From NCBI GenBank assembly GCA_049999725.1, contig JBNGIS010033578.1, positions 1 to 23,354 on the forward strand: a stretch of 23,354 nucleotides of DNA, given 5' to 3'. Every line of letters starts with the position of its first letter. Within the stretch, counting starts at the first letter, position 1. The notes below the pieces were generated by a model that worked only from the letters and a program-made list of their open reading frames with translations, was not told the DNA's origin and did not search any database. Shown here one piece after another: positions 9,418 to 18,846 of this stretch. The position numbers and the translations under genes were made by a program. This stretch comes from Haplomitrium mnioides (Eukaryota; Marchantiophyta; Haplomitriopsida; Calobryales).

Positions 9418-9554
9418 TGTAGGATTGGCATAACAACTATAAACAATAAAATGCAAAGGGATACAAATGACTAATACAAATTTGAAAGAATTTACAAGGC
9501 TAGAAGCTCAGTAATCACAAAAAAAGAAAAAAATGCAAACACACCCGGCTGACA

Positions 9555-10639
9555 CTTGCATTTTGAAATGGTGAGCTCTGGGATTTACAACATAGTACTT
9601 TTACAATGTGAGAGAAGAACACCATGAAGGGACAGAAGCCGAAGGCCAAAGGTTCCTTGAGAATAGAGGATATGAAGTGGACATCTTGAAGGTCCCTTCA
9701 GGGTCTTCTTGATGAAATCAAAATCTTTGTTTTGAAACGTGTTGAAGTTTGAGAGCTTTTGATCGAGGAGATGTCTCGCAAATTAGGAGCTTTCTTTTTT
9801 GCGGCAATTACTACTTTTGAGTTTTGGTCTTTTGTCATTATCCACTCTTCACAACATTTTGGCATTGTCGAGTTTGCGGGGGTTTGTTGTGCAATCGACC
9901 ACATTGTTTGGTAAGTTGTAATTGTTTTTCATCTCATAGTTTATGAGTTCTAATTTTTCCTTTCCTTTTTTTGTTTTTCTTATATGTTTGTTTTTGTTAT
10001 TACAAGGACAAAAACAATATTCATTGTTCACATAGTCCCAGAATCACTCACGCTCATGAGTACTAGACTGTGGGCTACTAGACAAAGGAGGACAAGTGGA
10101 GCATGAAGCTCTTCAACTTGCAATCGGATGATGCAAGTGGGCAACCTCGGCAAATCATGCGAATTGTTTTCAACAACTCGGTTGTGTCGGCAAAACTTAA
10201 ACATCCAAGAGATGATGCTCATGTGAATGTTTACTAAAAAACCTCAAGCTTTGTATAATTTTTTATTGACCATTTAACAATAGATCAAAATTGGATTTTA
10301 GATCTTTGCTCTGGATTCGACACAGGCCTTGTCTGTGCTTTAAAGCTGATGCAAAATTGCATCGCAGTTGACTATAATAGACTTCAATCTATCTATATTC
10401 CTCAAAGAGTTTTGACGATGGCTTCTTTGCCATCCGATGTGACTGAGTCTCAGATAGTATATGTGTACCATAAGGAGCGTGTTCCTCCTGGTACTGCAGG
10501 TGCTTCTGGTGATTCTATTGAGAGTTCCAAAGCTGGAAAGTCTTGACAAGACTCTCTTGCATCTGTAGATGCTGAACCTTCTTAGGCATTAGATTTATAT
10601 TACACTATTCCTCCTTAAGAGGATACGGCTGTAGCTTGA
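9555..10639 (+). pseudogene. DNA methyltransferase-like gene remnant (beta-class N4/N6 type), 5' end cut by the retroelement
   Basis: Two exons are visible. Exon 9555-9910 reads LDEIKIFVLKRVEV, then EEMSRKLGAFFF and FGIVEFAGVCCAIDHIV. Its upstream part seems to need a frameshift near 9700. It ends at donor TTTG|GTAAGT. After a 125-base intron, exon 10036-10639 continues in matching phase. It reads KLFNLQSDDASGQPRQ, then HVNVY, then FFIDHLT, WILDLCSGFDTGLVCALKL and NCIAVDYNRLQ. In beta-class amino-methyltransferases motif X precedes motif I (LDxxxGxGTG, here LCSGFDTG) and an acidic residue ends the next strand (AVD). The catalytic D/N-PP-Y/W/F motif expected upstream was not found. The frame has stops such as those at 10046, 10247 and 10544, and a final one at 10637-10639. 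Family assignment rests on motif I and its surroundings; the first exon alone is not recognised. Confidence 0.55.
9911..10035 (+). other. Predicted 125-base intron
   Basis: Donor GTAAGT at 9911 follows a codon split after two bases. Acceptor TTCACATAG ends at 10035, and the next base completes the codon so that the frame continues. The interior is T-rich, as in plant introns. Phase agreement across a T-rich gap supports the splice model. Confidence 0.6.
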
Positions 10640-10661
10640 GACAAATGTTATTTTGTTGCAT

Positions 10662-10667
10662 AATAAA
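10662..10667 (+). terminator. Polyadenylation-signal candidate
   Basis: AATAAA lies 22 bases after the final stop of the methyltransferase-like frame, followed by T-rich sequence. Its place suits the 3' end of that gene, but the surrounding AT-richness makes a chance match likely. Confidence 0.35.
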
Positions 10668-10811
10668 GTATTTTTCTCACAAAATATTATTTGATTTGTC
10701 TATTTACTTGTTGTATTCCAAATAAAGTTTAAGTATTTTCTTCACAATTCAATTTCTTTCACAAAATTATTTTTGAAAAATACATATTTGTTTTCATTCA
10801 AATTAGCAACA

Positions 10812-11010
10812 AGGTCTATGCTTGCATGGAAGGTCCATGCATCCAATTATTTAGCAGTCTGTGTTCGCTTTGGCTTCAATTGTCCATGCACACATTGGCT
10901 TTAGTTGTTCAAGCTTGTGGGGGCTTGAAGTCGTCCATGCGTGCATGGACTTTAGTTTTTCAAGCTCACATTGGCTTTAGTTTTCCAAGCACGCCTTGGC
11001 TTTATCAGTC
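10812..11010. repeat. Degenerate minisatellite with CCATGCRYGCATGG and TTGGCTTTAGTT units
   Basis: Units of about 30 bases alternate a palindrome-like core with TTGGCTTTAGTTNTTCAAGC. Cores include TCTATGCTTGCATGG at 10815, GTCCATGC at 10832 and 10882, and GTCCATGCGTGCATGGAC at 10933-10950. TTGGCTTTAGTT-type phrases occur near 10895, 10970 and 10996. An open frame over 10826-11158 is just a reading of this repeat. Confidence 0.65.
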
Positions 11011-11769
11011 TTTTGAAATTTGCTTTGACAATCTTCTTCCGCCTAAGCTTTTGGGATCTAGCTACAAGTTCCTACACGTGACAATCTCAACATTCCACCC
11101 ATGTCTGGGTTGTAGCATTCCAAGTACAAAGCTGCTTGAACAGTCTCTACATGCATAAGCTTGTATACTACGGTTCAAAGTTCTTTCCTGCTTAAGCCTT
11201 TTTTTGATTTAACTTATCTTTGAAAAAAGTTGACTGTTTTCATCAATTTTTGAATTTACTCATATCATGGTTAGTTTTGAAAATATTTAACAACAAATGT
11301 GGTTTACATTTTGTATGTTTTTTGTTCATTGATGCTTGTGCATTTTAAAGCACAAATTATAGAAGCAAATTTGATAATATTCTCATAGGAAGATTTGTTT
11401 TGAGTACATTGTGAACTTGAATCATGTAATTTTGATATATAAAATTAGATATTTTTTTTGCAAATGAGCACTATTAGTGTCAAAATCATGATTTTGAATG
11501 CCAAAATTTCAAAATTGGTTTTTGAGAGCAAAACATGAAACACAACCCCAGTAGCGATTCCTAGCTCAAAGCAACAATTGTTTTTGGCTAAGAAGAAGTA
11601 TTTGAACTGAACTTTGACAAAATTACAAGGGAAGGATAGATTCTCTAAAAGATTAAATTCATCACTATTAGCACTGGGAATCAGAAATCTGAACATCATG
11701 TCTACCAAGGACAGATCTGTAAATTGTTTCTTCCAAAGATTGAGGGGAAGGAGGAGGAGCTTGCATATG
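11011..11769. other. AT-rich DNA without recognisable gene
   Basis: Long T and A runs, stops in all frames except short open stretches, and no motif that I recognise. A CTACATGCATAAGC copy of the dispersed motif lies near 11148. Confidence 0.6.
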
Positions 11770-12162
11770 CATGGAGAGAATGACCTGCTTACCTAGGGGT
11801 CCAATGGTCAATTAGTTCTTTTGAGTAATGTGCAAGGCAAGATAATGAACCAAATGCTCTTGGTTAGCAAATAAGGTGGGTATATTTTGTAATACACCAA
11901 GGGGTTGAACGTTGCTACCATAAGCTATTTGAAGAACAAGGGAGGTTTTTTGCAAGTCAGTCATAGGATAGCCAACATAGCTCATTGTATTCTTTTTCAT
12001 AATGCTTAAAACAGACCATGGATCCAAGTAGGCTATTGGAATCATTATCCTATCAATAAAAACAACAATGGTTGATGTCATAGGGTCATAAAGCAAAACC
12101 ATCTGGATGGCCGACAATAACTTTGTATCTGGAGAGAGGTCAAAAATTGATATAACATGCAT
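11770..12162 (-). pseudogene. Aspartic protease remnant of a second Ty3-like element
   Basis: The open frame 12162-11812 has AYLDPWSVLSIM, which aligns with the (L/I)D-S/P-G-S-VNIM catalytic stretch of plant Ty3 proteases, then MTDLQKTSLVLQIAYGSN, QPLGVLQNIPTL and HYLALHI. The same frame after the stop at 11812 reads LTIGPLGKQVI, which may be the decayed LLIGRPW flap. The catalytic triplet is altered (DPW), so it is dead. It lies downstream of a gag remnant on the same strand, and no reverse transcriptase follows it. Confidence 0.6.
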
Positions 12163-12796
12163 AGAAGAAGGAGAATGTGGGACTTGAATTGGTGTAGCTA
12201 AAGGTGTTAGACTTATGTTGGATTCTTTTATGGACTATGAAGGCTCAATAGCTTGCCAATAGAAATATGGGCAGGCTATTGAGCCACATTCGCAAATAGA
12301 TTGTTTGGGGGGATGTTCTACAAGGATAGGGGAAGCGCCTTACATTTGTGACGTTGCATGGGTGTCTCTCAAACATTTTTTTTCGGAAGGTAGATCCGGA
12401 ACCACATAAGAGGCAACATGAGCTTGCTTGGTGTTGGAAGGAGCATGATCCACTAATGTATGTGCTGGAATTTTGAAAGGAACATCAGCACAAACTCTGG
12501 TGGGGTCAAGATCATTGGCAAAGTGTAAAATGGGTACTCAGTCTGGTGGGGCAACCAAAGAAGGAGTTAAAGCCACCATAGGTTCCTCAAGACAAAGAGG
12601 GAAAACATGACTTGGGAGTTGTGCTCCATATCTTAAAGTGATATTTATCGGGATTATTGGGTGTTTTGAGGTGGGCATGAGCTCGAAGTAGATGGTAAAG
12701 GAAGAACCAAAGCTGGTTGAGGAGTACCCAATAACTAGGGTTTATGCAAATGTGCCAAGGAGAGTTGTTGAGCTGGCTGGGCCACCTGTGTTTGCT
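12163..12796 (-). pseudogene. Gag-to-protease spacer of the second element
   Basis: The minus strand keeps a largely open but unconserved frame, Pro/Ser/Thr-rich, with stretches such as PLCLEEPMVALTPS and DPTRVCADVPFKIPAHT and a few stops. It connects the Gln/Tyr/Pro-rich end of gag to the protease. I recognise no domain. Confidence 0.4.
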
Positions 12797-14554
12797 TCAA
12801 TTGAGCTTGATAGTACGTGATATATGGTGGTGGTGAAGCATACCCCAAGCTAGAATTTTGATATGGTGGTGGGGAAGATTCAAAATTTTGTGGCTGTTGA
12901 TATTGGGAAGGCTAAGAATAGTAAGGAGAGTGTTGAAATTATAGAGCCTACTAGAAGCCATGTTGTGTGTAACCAGGTTGGTGATGCAATGGACAAGAGG
13001 ATTGGTTCTGATTATAAGATTGGTATTGGGACTGTGGCCTATATTGGGAATGTGGTTGAGCATAGTTGGCGTTTGGATGGTGTGAATAATGCATAAAACA
13101 ATTATTGCAAGATTACTAGCCTTGGTAGCCATTGTTAGAGCGCTGATACATAGGTTGTGTCTGGTTTTGATAGTATTTCCTAGTGTGTGGGTTGCGACAA
13201 TCACGAGAAATATGGTTTGGACTCTGAAAATTATGACAAGTTTTCCCCATATTAGGTCGAGGCTGCGCAAAAGGAGGACTTCCCCCTTGTTGTGTGGCCG
13301 CTTGAGGATAGCTCTATTGTTGATAGGGAGTTGGTTGCATAGCTTGGAGAGCTTGATAGGTTGAGGCCGCAACTTGACCTTGTGTTGATGGATGTTGGGG
13401 AAGATTCGAGGGGCCAACAACAACTTGAAGAAGAGAAACAACTACCATATTCATATTAGGGTTTCTTTTAGCCTCATCTAATATGAGCCTTCTCTAGGTA
13501 GAGCATATTGATGTATCATGGTCAAAGGAGAGGCACAATGTAGTTGTAGAACAAGCCTCTAAGGGAGAATGTTGTTGGCTACAGCAGGTGCACCAAACAC
13601 TAGTTGACTAGGAATTGACATTGGGCTCAACATCTGAATGCTCCATTTGGACTTTTATGTGAGCCATTTGATCAACAAGGACGGTTGAAATATCATTCTT
13701 GACATCATTCTTGAACTCAACAAATTCATCTCGGCGAGAGTTTGAAGTGAACGATGACTCAGATCTTGTGGGCATAGGATGATGATGGTTATGAAGTACA
13801 CGTTGGGCTTGTTGGGCAATTTGTGAGGCAACATAAACCAATGTGCTAGCATTTGGCAAGTCATTGGATGGAAATAAGAAGGGGGAAGCAAAACACTCAC
13901 GCCGGAGGAGCATTTTTTTGTAGGATGTACAACTTGAATAGCTCGGTCCAAAGTCTATGGGTCCTCGAGCAACATATACTCCTAGATAGAATTGGGCAGC
14001 CCTTTCATAAAAATACTTATTTGGTTTTCATCTAGGGACAAGGTGCAACGTTTGCTGACTACCACCTTAAATCGATTGATGTAATCCTATATGGATTCTT
14101 CAACAAACACGTGTATGCAAAATAGGTCATCCCAAGTACGATCAAAATGATAGCCTAGACAAAATCGGTCTAAGAAGGCAGAGTGGAGATTAGGCCAAGA
14201 TGCAATAGCAGTAGCCTCTTGAAAGTACCAATTGATAGCATTGCCATCCAAGGTGGTGAGAAATTGATGTCGTCAAACATCATTTGGATCACCTCTAGCT
14301 ATATCATAAGTAAGAAAATGATTGAGATGCGTATCAACATCCACTACATCCACAACTATTTGGCCAATGAATTTCTAGCATGTATACCATTATGGTAAAG
14401 GTAGCCGAAAAGCCATTGCTGGATTCAACTCTATAAAAGAAGAGGTAGAACCTAGTATAGAAGCAATTTTCTTACTACAATGTAGAGAGAGAATACACCT
14501 ATGAACGTATCGGTCAGTTCTAGAAAGAGTGGGAGGAGGGGGAGGATGTTTCAT
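12797..14554 (-). pseudogene. gag of a second, unrelated Ty3-like element
   Basis: From an ATG at 14554 (MKHPPPPPTLSRTDRY) the frame shows Gag signatures. These are GDPNDV, then HQFLTTLDGNAINWYF, SWPNLHSAFLDRFCLG, DYINRFKVVV, SLDENQISIFMKGLPNSI, EYMLLEDP and TLDRAIQVV. Several stops interrupt it. A frameshift near 13915 leads to RRDEFVEFKNDVKNDI, a coiled-coil-like stretch. Near 13260-13200 there is a zinc knuckle CHNFQSPNHISRDC, a CX2CX4HX4C with the second C replaced by F. A Gln/Tyr/Asn/Pro-rich stretch follows to about 12800. The open frame 13441-12797 in another frame is a shadow. The sequence differs clearly from the first element's gag. Confidence 0.75.
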
Positions 14555-15240
14555 ACACTAAAGAAGATAACAATGGTTTCTTGAGATTCAAGTCCAAACT
14601 CTGGAATTCCATAAATGGATGTGCCACAAAAAGAAACAAACCTTGTAGTCCACGGCCTCTCGCCCACATACAATGCAAAATAGAATTGACAAAAAGGTGT
14701 GGCACACCTCTGATCTAGAATGCAAGAGCACTAAGACATGGATCAAAGCCTAGCACTACAGTCCACTCAATGTGAAGACATTGGTCCCACGAAAGTGCTA
14801 AGAAACCCTAATGAAGTAGTTAGAAGAGTAGAGTTGATGACAACTACTAGCTCGTGCGCAAACTAGTGACTAGTTCAATGTCCTTGAAACTAAGAGTGTA
14901 TAAGGGGATCCAAGTTGCCAACCATTAGAGCATGTCAATAGCCTCCACCTACATGCAATCTAGGAAGTAGTCTTTGCTCATATCACTGGCTTTTGCCATT
15001 TCAGTGATGGTGTGAGAGGCTCGTCTTGACCAAAGTGTGTTCAAGAAGAAAGTGCTACAACTGGAGATATGAGGTAGGGGAAAAGGCAATGACGCCACTA
15101 TTTGGATTATGCCATCAGGGCATATGAGGAGGAACCTTGACACAATCTTGTTGTAGTAATTTTCTAGAGTGCTAACATGGGGTTGTGTAACCAAAAAAAT
15201 CACCACTCTTGAGGTCTAGGTATTGGACCAATCATTCCAG
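14555..15240. other. Upstream flank of the second gag; no recognised gene
   Basis: A minus-strand open frame (15206-14949) reads FLVTQPHVSTLENYYNKIV and TLWSRRASHTITEMAKASD. It may be a decayed exon or leader of the second element. I recognise no domain and found no LTR or primer-binding site for that element. Confidence 0.35.
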
Positions 15241-16680
15241 GGATCAAAATTTGGGTATGTTAGGTCTTCCCATTTCTCTTGGCTTAGTAACCGTAAATCA
15301 ATGGTTAGGCTGACATATATCTTGGATGTTAGCCAACCAGAGGTTTGGGGTTTAAGTCAGGAATGAGGATATGGGCCCTTCTACACTTCTCTAAGATGAC
15401 CCGCTGATCGAATGCTCTAAGGGAAACCCGATTGTGGGGTAATTTACTCCATCAGAACTATGGAAAATTGTAAGGGGCCTTTACTGTCCCTCAAAACCTA
15501 TATTGGGCCTTCCACACAACTTATGGGTGTAGTCTTGGCTCTATATCCAAGGGTCTCATGTCATCACTTGATGGGAAGATATGGTTCTCTACCAATTGAT
15601 ATTACCTTCCTTAATGGCACCAATTTAATTAATTCTATCCTAGAATAAATAGATGAATGTTGACAAAAAATGAGAAAATATGCTAAATCACAATGTTTAT
15701 CCTAGAAAACTACTACAAGAGTTTTAGAAAACAATATTAATTCGGTTGTGTTCAAGTTCTGTCCTCTCTAAACAGAGTTAGTACAACTAGACTGGAGTCT
15801 CTAGGCAACAATCAAGCAACGTACTCTTCTCACACATGACAACATGGATTCCTACGTATCTAGATTTCACGTTGACACACCCCACAACACCCCCACATAG
15901 TTCATTGAACACATACGCATGTAAACATGAAGGAGGAAACGAGACAAATATTTTTTCTGAACATGTATCTTTACCTACCGCACTTCTTAGACATGACCAA
16001 CTTAGAAAAAAAATAACACAATCATTACCTATTACCTTACCACTAGCTAGCACAACCAAAGGCCCTTGGAATCTATATTTCAGCCAAGTAGCTTGTTGTA
16101 GGCGCATGGGATACTTCCTATGATGAATAGCTCTAGAACCATAAACATATACCTTGCTTCTTGGGTTGTACACCAAGCTCACCCCTTGACTGGGTCTCTC
16201 TTGCTTTGTAGATGAATAACGACTCAACAGTCCAAACCATACAACTTCTTCTTCTCTCTACTTCCAATTTCAGTCACACCATTGCTTTCCTACTCAACTT
16301 TAGAATAACCAAATTCTCATTCCACCTCCCAAGTTTGTCTCATGTGACATGAGCACTATCCTCCCCAATCTAGGTAGGCTCCTACAATTATTTTCAAATT
16401 TTCCACTTCTACCACAATTGCCCACTTCCTCGATGAGAAGTAGCTCATTAAGTTCAAAACTGGACAACTTCTTGATAAATGTATTTTCCCTCTACCTGAA
16501 TGTTTGTATCATCTTCTCCAACCAACAACAAAGATATTCCCTCATTGAAGTTGCCTATACCAAGACTCAACCCATCCATACCTCTGAACCTCTTGAAACT
16601 AGTTCGATAAAGCACCCTTCTCTTCACCTATGTCAAGTACTACCACCTAGCTGGTAAGCCAAAATCCTCAATTGCAGAGT
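15241..16680 (-). pseudogene. Unrecognised, coding-like minus-strand region
   Basis: The minus strand has a 146-codon open frame (16227-15787) with VSLVYNPRSKVYVYGSRA and ATWLKYRFQGPLVVLASGK. Upstream in the same frame, to about 16610, runs ELNELLLIEEVGNCGRSGK and then SLPRLGRIVLMSHET with few stops. Between 15660 and 15241 further stretches with stops read like protein (for example LWLANIQDICQPN). The plus strand also has open frames here (15836-16123, 16349-16657). I cannot name a family, and a low-stop non-coding stretch is possible. Confidence 0.3.
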
Positions 16681-16851
16681 TCAAAACAACAAACCTCAGA
16701 CCAAACTTTTTGATTCTTCTCCAGCACTTCTCCTCTTGTACCAGAACAAATTTGTGTATTAACACTACCGTCTACTATCTAGGCCCCACTGAATTTTGCA
16801 TCTCTTTATCATCCACCACCCTATTTGCTATCATTCATAGTGCTCAAACCT
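16681..16851. other. Cytosine/thymine-rich DNA, no gene seen
   Basis: Runs of TTCTTCTCC and similar pyrimidine-rich phrases lead into the minisatellite. No conserved motif was found. Confidence 0.4.
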
Positions 16852-17057
16852 CCTTTCTTCACACACAAGCAGAACTTCGAACTTATTTTGTCACACACAA
16901 GCAGATGTTTGAAAGCTCCTTTCTTTACATACTAGCCAACTTTAAAAATCTTTTCCTCACACACCAGCAAAACTTTGAAATAGTTTTCTTCTTACACTAG
17001 CAAAACTCTAAAACTCCTTTCTTCACACGCTAACAAAACTTTGAAAACTCCATTCCA
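16852..17057. repeat. Degenerate minisatellite, six units of about 33 bases
   Basis: The unit is roughly TTTCTTCACACACNAGCAAAACTTTGAAA plus a few bases. Copies start near 16854, 16890, 16920, 16953, 16987 and 17018. They share CACACACAAGCAGA or CACTAGCAAAA followed by ACTTTGAAA or ACTCTAAAA. Divergence between units is high. Confidence 0.65.
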
Positions 17058-18090
17058 CACTCATGAGGTGGTAGGATTCATCACCATATAGGTCAATGTT
17101 GGGAATTTAAGCTAATAGATGTTGAGATAGCGTCCACATTCTTGGGGTCCATATTCCCTTCAGAGCATGTCAATACACGCATGGACCAGTTTTAACATAC
17201 GTTACTTTGAATCAAGAACAAGCTACTCAAAACACAAACCTTTTTTTATTAAGGAAAAACATTTTTTGACCTCCAAAATAGAGAAAACAAGGTTATTTTT
17301 GAAAAACAAAAAGTACGTGAGTTTTTTAGCTTCAATTTTGGCCATTTTGACATGCATGATAGAGCAAGAGTCAATTTCATTATACAAAATCAAACAATAT
17401 TCTTAGTTTTTATGACAATATTGGAAATCTCAAAATCGATAAAAAGCATAAAAATTATGGTAAGTTTTCACAAGAAATGTACATTTATCATTGATTACAT
17501 TTTGAAGCCCAAAAATTGAAATATATGTCAAAAGAAACTATTTTGAAATAAGTTTGGTTGCACAAACTCTATGCATGTATAGACATGGCTCTCCTTGAAA
17601 CTTATTTTTTGGAGAAAAAATATAAAACATGAGGAAAATGCCCAAGCGGACTAGAAGTGAAGGGAATGAGTTTGGAGTCGTAGACACAAAAACCGACAAA
17701 ATGAAGCATTGCATGGATTTAGGAGCTCTATTTTCAAGTTCAAGCAAGAAAGAAGTTGTCTTTTGTAGTTAAAAATCCATGCACGCAAAAGTTAAAGTGG
17801 GCATAAAAAAGAAAGTTTTAGCACCTAAAAATAGTTTATAATTCAGAGAAACATCTACACAAAGGAGTCATAGCTCAAAATCAAAAGGTCAGTGGCTAGG
17901 GAGATTTAATTAAGAGTGTAAACAAGAAACATCTCCAAGTTTTTGACTAGATTGTATCAAACAAAGGTTTCAAGCTCTATAAAACAGTCTTTCACTAGTG
18001 TCGAATCTAAGTTCTAATTGGTAGTCTTTGTATGTAGAAGCTTGAGGGTTGTATATCAGAAGTAGAACGTGTAGAAGGCTTGGACTTCCA
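17058..18090. other. AT-rich intergenic DNA with scattered copies of the TATGCRYGCATA motif
   Basis: No gene is recognisable. Degenerate motif copies lie near 17173 (ACACGCATGG), 17351 (CATGCATG), 17570-17581 (TATGCATGTATA) and 17777 (CCATGCACGC). Short open frames such as 17167-17406 have no recognisable features. Confidence 0.55.
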
Positions 18091-18246
18091 CCCCAAAATT
18101 TATGCATGCATAGGAATCCAAGCTCAACATCTGAACACTCCACCTCAAAATCTAGGTGCACATAGGAATCTGAGCTCACCATCTGAACACTCCACCCCAA
18201 GGTCTATGCGCGCATAAGAATCTTAGCTCGACATCTGAACACTCTA
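18091..18246. repeat. Tandem repeat, three units of exactly 52 bases
   Basis: Units are 18091-18142, 18143-18194 and 18195-18246. Each reads CC(C/T)CAA..., then a motif core, then TA(G/A)GAATC, then a variable AGCTC, then CATCTGAACACTC(C/T)(A). The cores are TATGCATGCATA (18101), a decayed form in unit 2 and TATGCGCGCATA (18205). Changes are almost all substitutions, so the period is kept. Confidence 0.85.
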
Positions 18247-18846
18247 CAACAAAGACTATCAAGAACCTAGGTTTTAAATTCAGTAGTAGATTTTTTGCAT
18301 GCACGAGGTTTCGACTTGCGAATCAAAGTCTATGCATGCATAAGGTTCAGACTTTTACAACTAATGATATAAACGTTAAAGGTTCTATTTTTTGCAACAA
18401 ACTCTAAGGACGCTAAAGATTTTGTTTTCTGATGTGGAATCTAAAAGTAACATGATCACAAAGCTCTACATCTGAGTTAAAGCAGATCGAAGGTTTTTAG
18501 TTTTACATCAAAGTCCTTTCAAGCAAAAGATAAGTAGTCAATTTTGGTAGATGCTTTAGCAACACAAAAACAATAAACTCTTCTAGAAGAAGTAAAGAAG
18601 GAAAGAACATACTTGCATTTTGGATAAGAAAATATTTTACAAACCAAATGAAAATATTAATTTAAAACTCAAGTTTCATTTACAGAGAATAACATTCAAC
18701 TTGGAATGATTTACACTAAAAAGTTCAAGGTGGCAGATACATTCAAAAAATTCCTTTATAACATTCTCAAGTACTTTATAAAATAATAATCTTAAATTAC
18801 AATATAATTGAAAGTAAACAATATACAATAAAATTCTTAAATTACT
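18247..18846. other. AT-rich DNA downstream of the DUF7869-like gene, with motif copies
   Basis: TTGCATGCACGAGG lies near 18296 and a perfect TATGCATGCATA palindrome at 18331-18342. Phrases such as AAGTCTATGC...GGTTCAGAC resemble the repeat units around 22.9 kb. No gene was found. The final 100 bases are A/T-rich and could be the 3' flank of the gene that ends at 18847. Confidence 0.5.

Larger units (their letters stand above)
1..9554 (-). mobile_element. Ty3/Gypsy LTR retrotransposon, non-chromodomain type, 3' LTR cut by window edge
   Basis: Read on the minus strand the order is 5' LTR, primer-binding-site candidate, gag, protease, reverse transcriptase, RNase H, integrase, polypurine tract, 3' LTR. 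Integrase lying after RNase H is the Ty3/Gypsy order, not Ty1/Copia. No chromodomain follows integrase: the frame ends shortly after a GPY/F-like stretch. This places it among plant non-chromoviruses (Athila/Tat or the Phygy/Selgy groups of early land plants); the lineage is an inference. The internal region is about 6.0 kb and one LTR about 3.4 kb, so the full element would be about 12.8 kb, with some 3.3 kb lying left of the window. The target-site duplication cannot be checked because the left flank is absent. The bases next to the right LTR are cttgc (9555-9559). The copy is dead: gag-pol has more than 20 in-frame stops. Confidence 0.93.
6152..9554 (-). repeat. 5' LTR, about 3.4 kb
   Basis: On the minus strand it runs from TGTCAGCC (9554) to GGCTGACA (6152), an exact 8-base terminal inverted repeat with TG...CA ends. 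The end could also be TACA at 6148. The primer-binding-site candidate and gag follow within 20 bases. The opposite end matches the 3' LTR start at 128-1. No coding region is recognisable inside. The open frames near 6939-7486 and 8469-9297 are low-complexity Arg/Ser/Pro/Leu readings of GC-rich repeats. The middle is clearly richer in G and C than the flanking DNA and holds several direct repeats. The full extent is inferred because only 128 bases of the partner LTR are in view. Confidence 0.82.

Noticed and set aside
9366-9425. Purine-rich run before 9426 as a plus-strand polypurine tract
   Set aside because: gag-pol is on the minus strand and a proper tract with the LTR start lies at 129-141. 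The run is inside the LTR.
10826-11158. Plus-strand frame of 110 codons
   Set aside because: It translates the TTGGCTTTAG minisatellite and has no domain.
12797-13441. Minus-strand frame of 214 codons
   Set aside because: It is a shifted reading of the gag tail: the zinc knuckle and the Gln/Tyr/Pro-rich composition appear in a neighbouring frame.
16053-16123. Plus-strand GPWNLYF as start of a retroelement RNase H
   Set aside because: Only the first few residues resemble it. The acidic residues and downstream motifs are missing, and the minus strand is more open here.
18091-18342. CRISPR-like array
   Set aside because: Units are contiguous tandem copies without unique spacers, in plant DNA.
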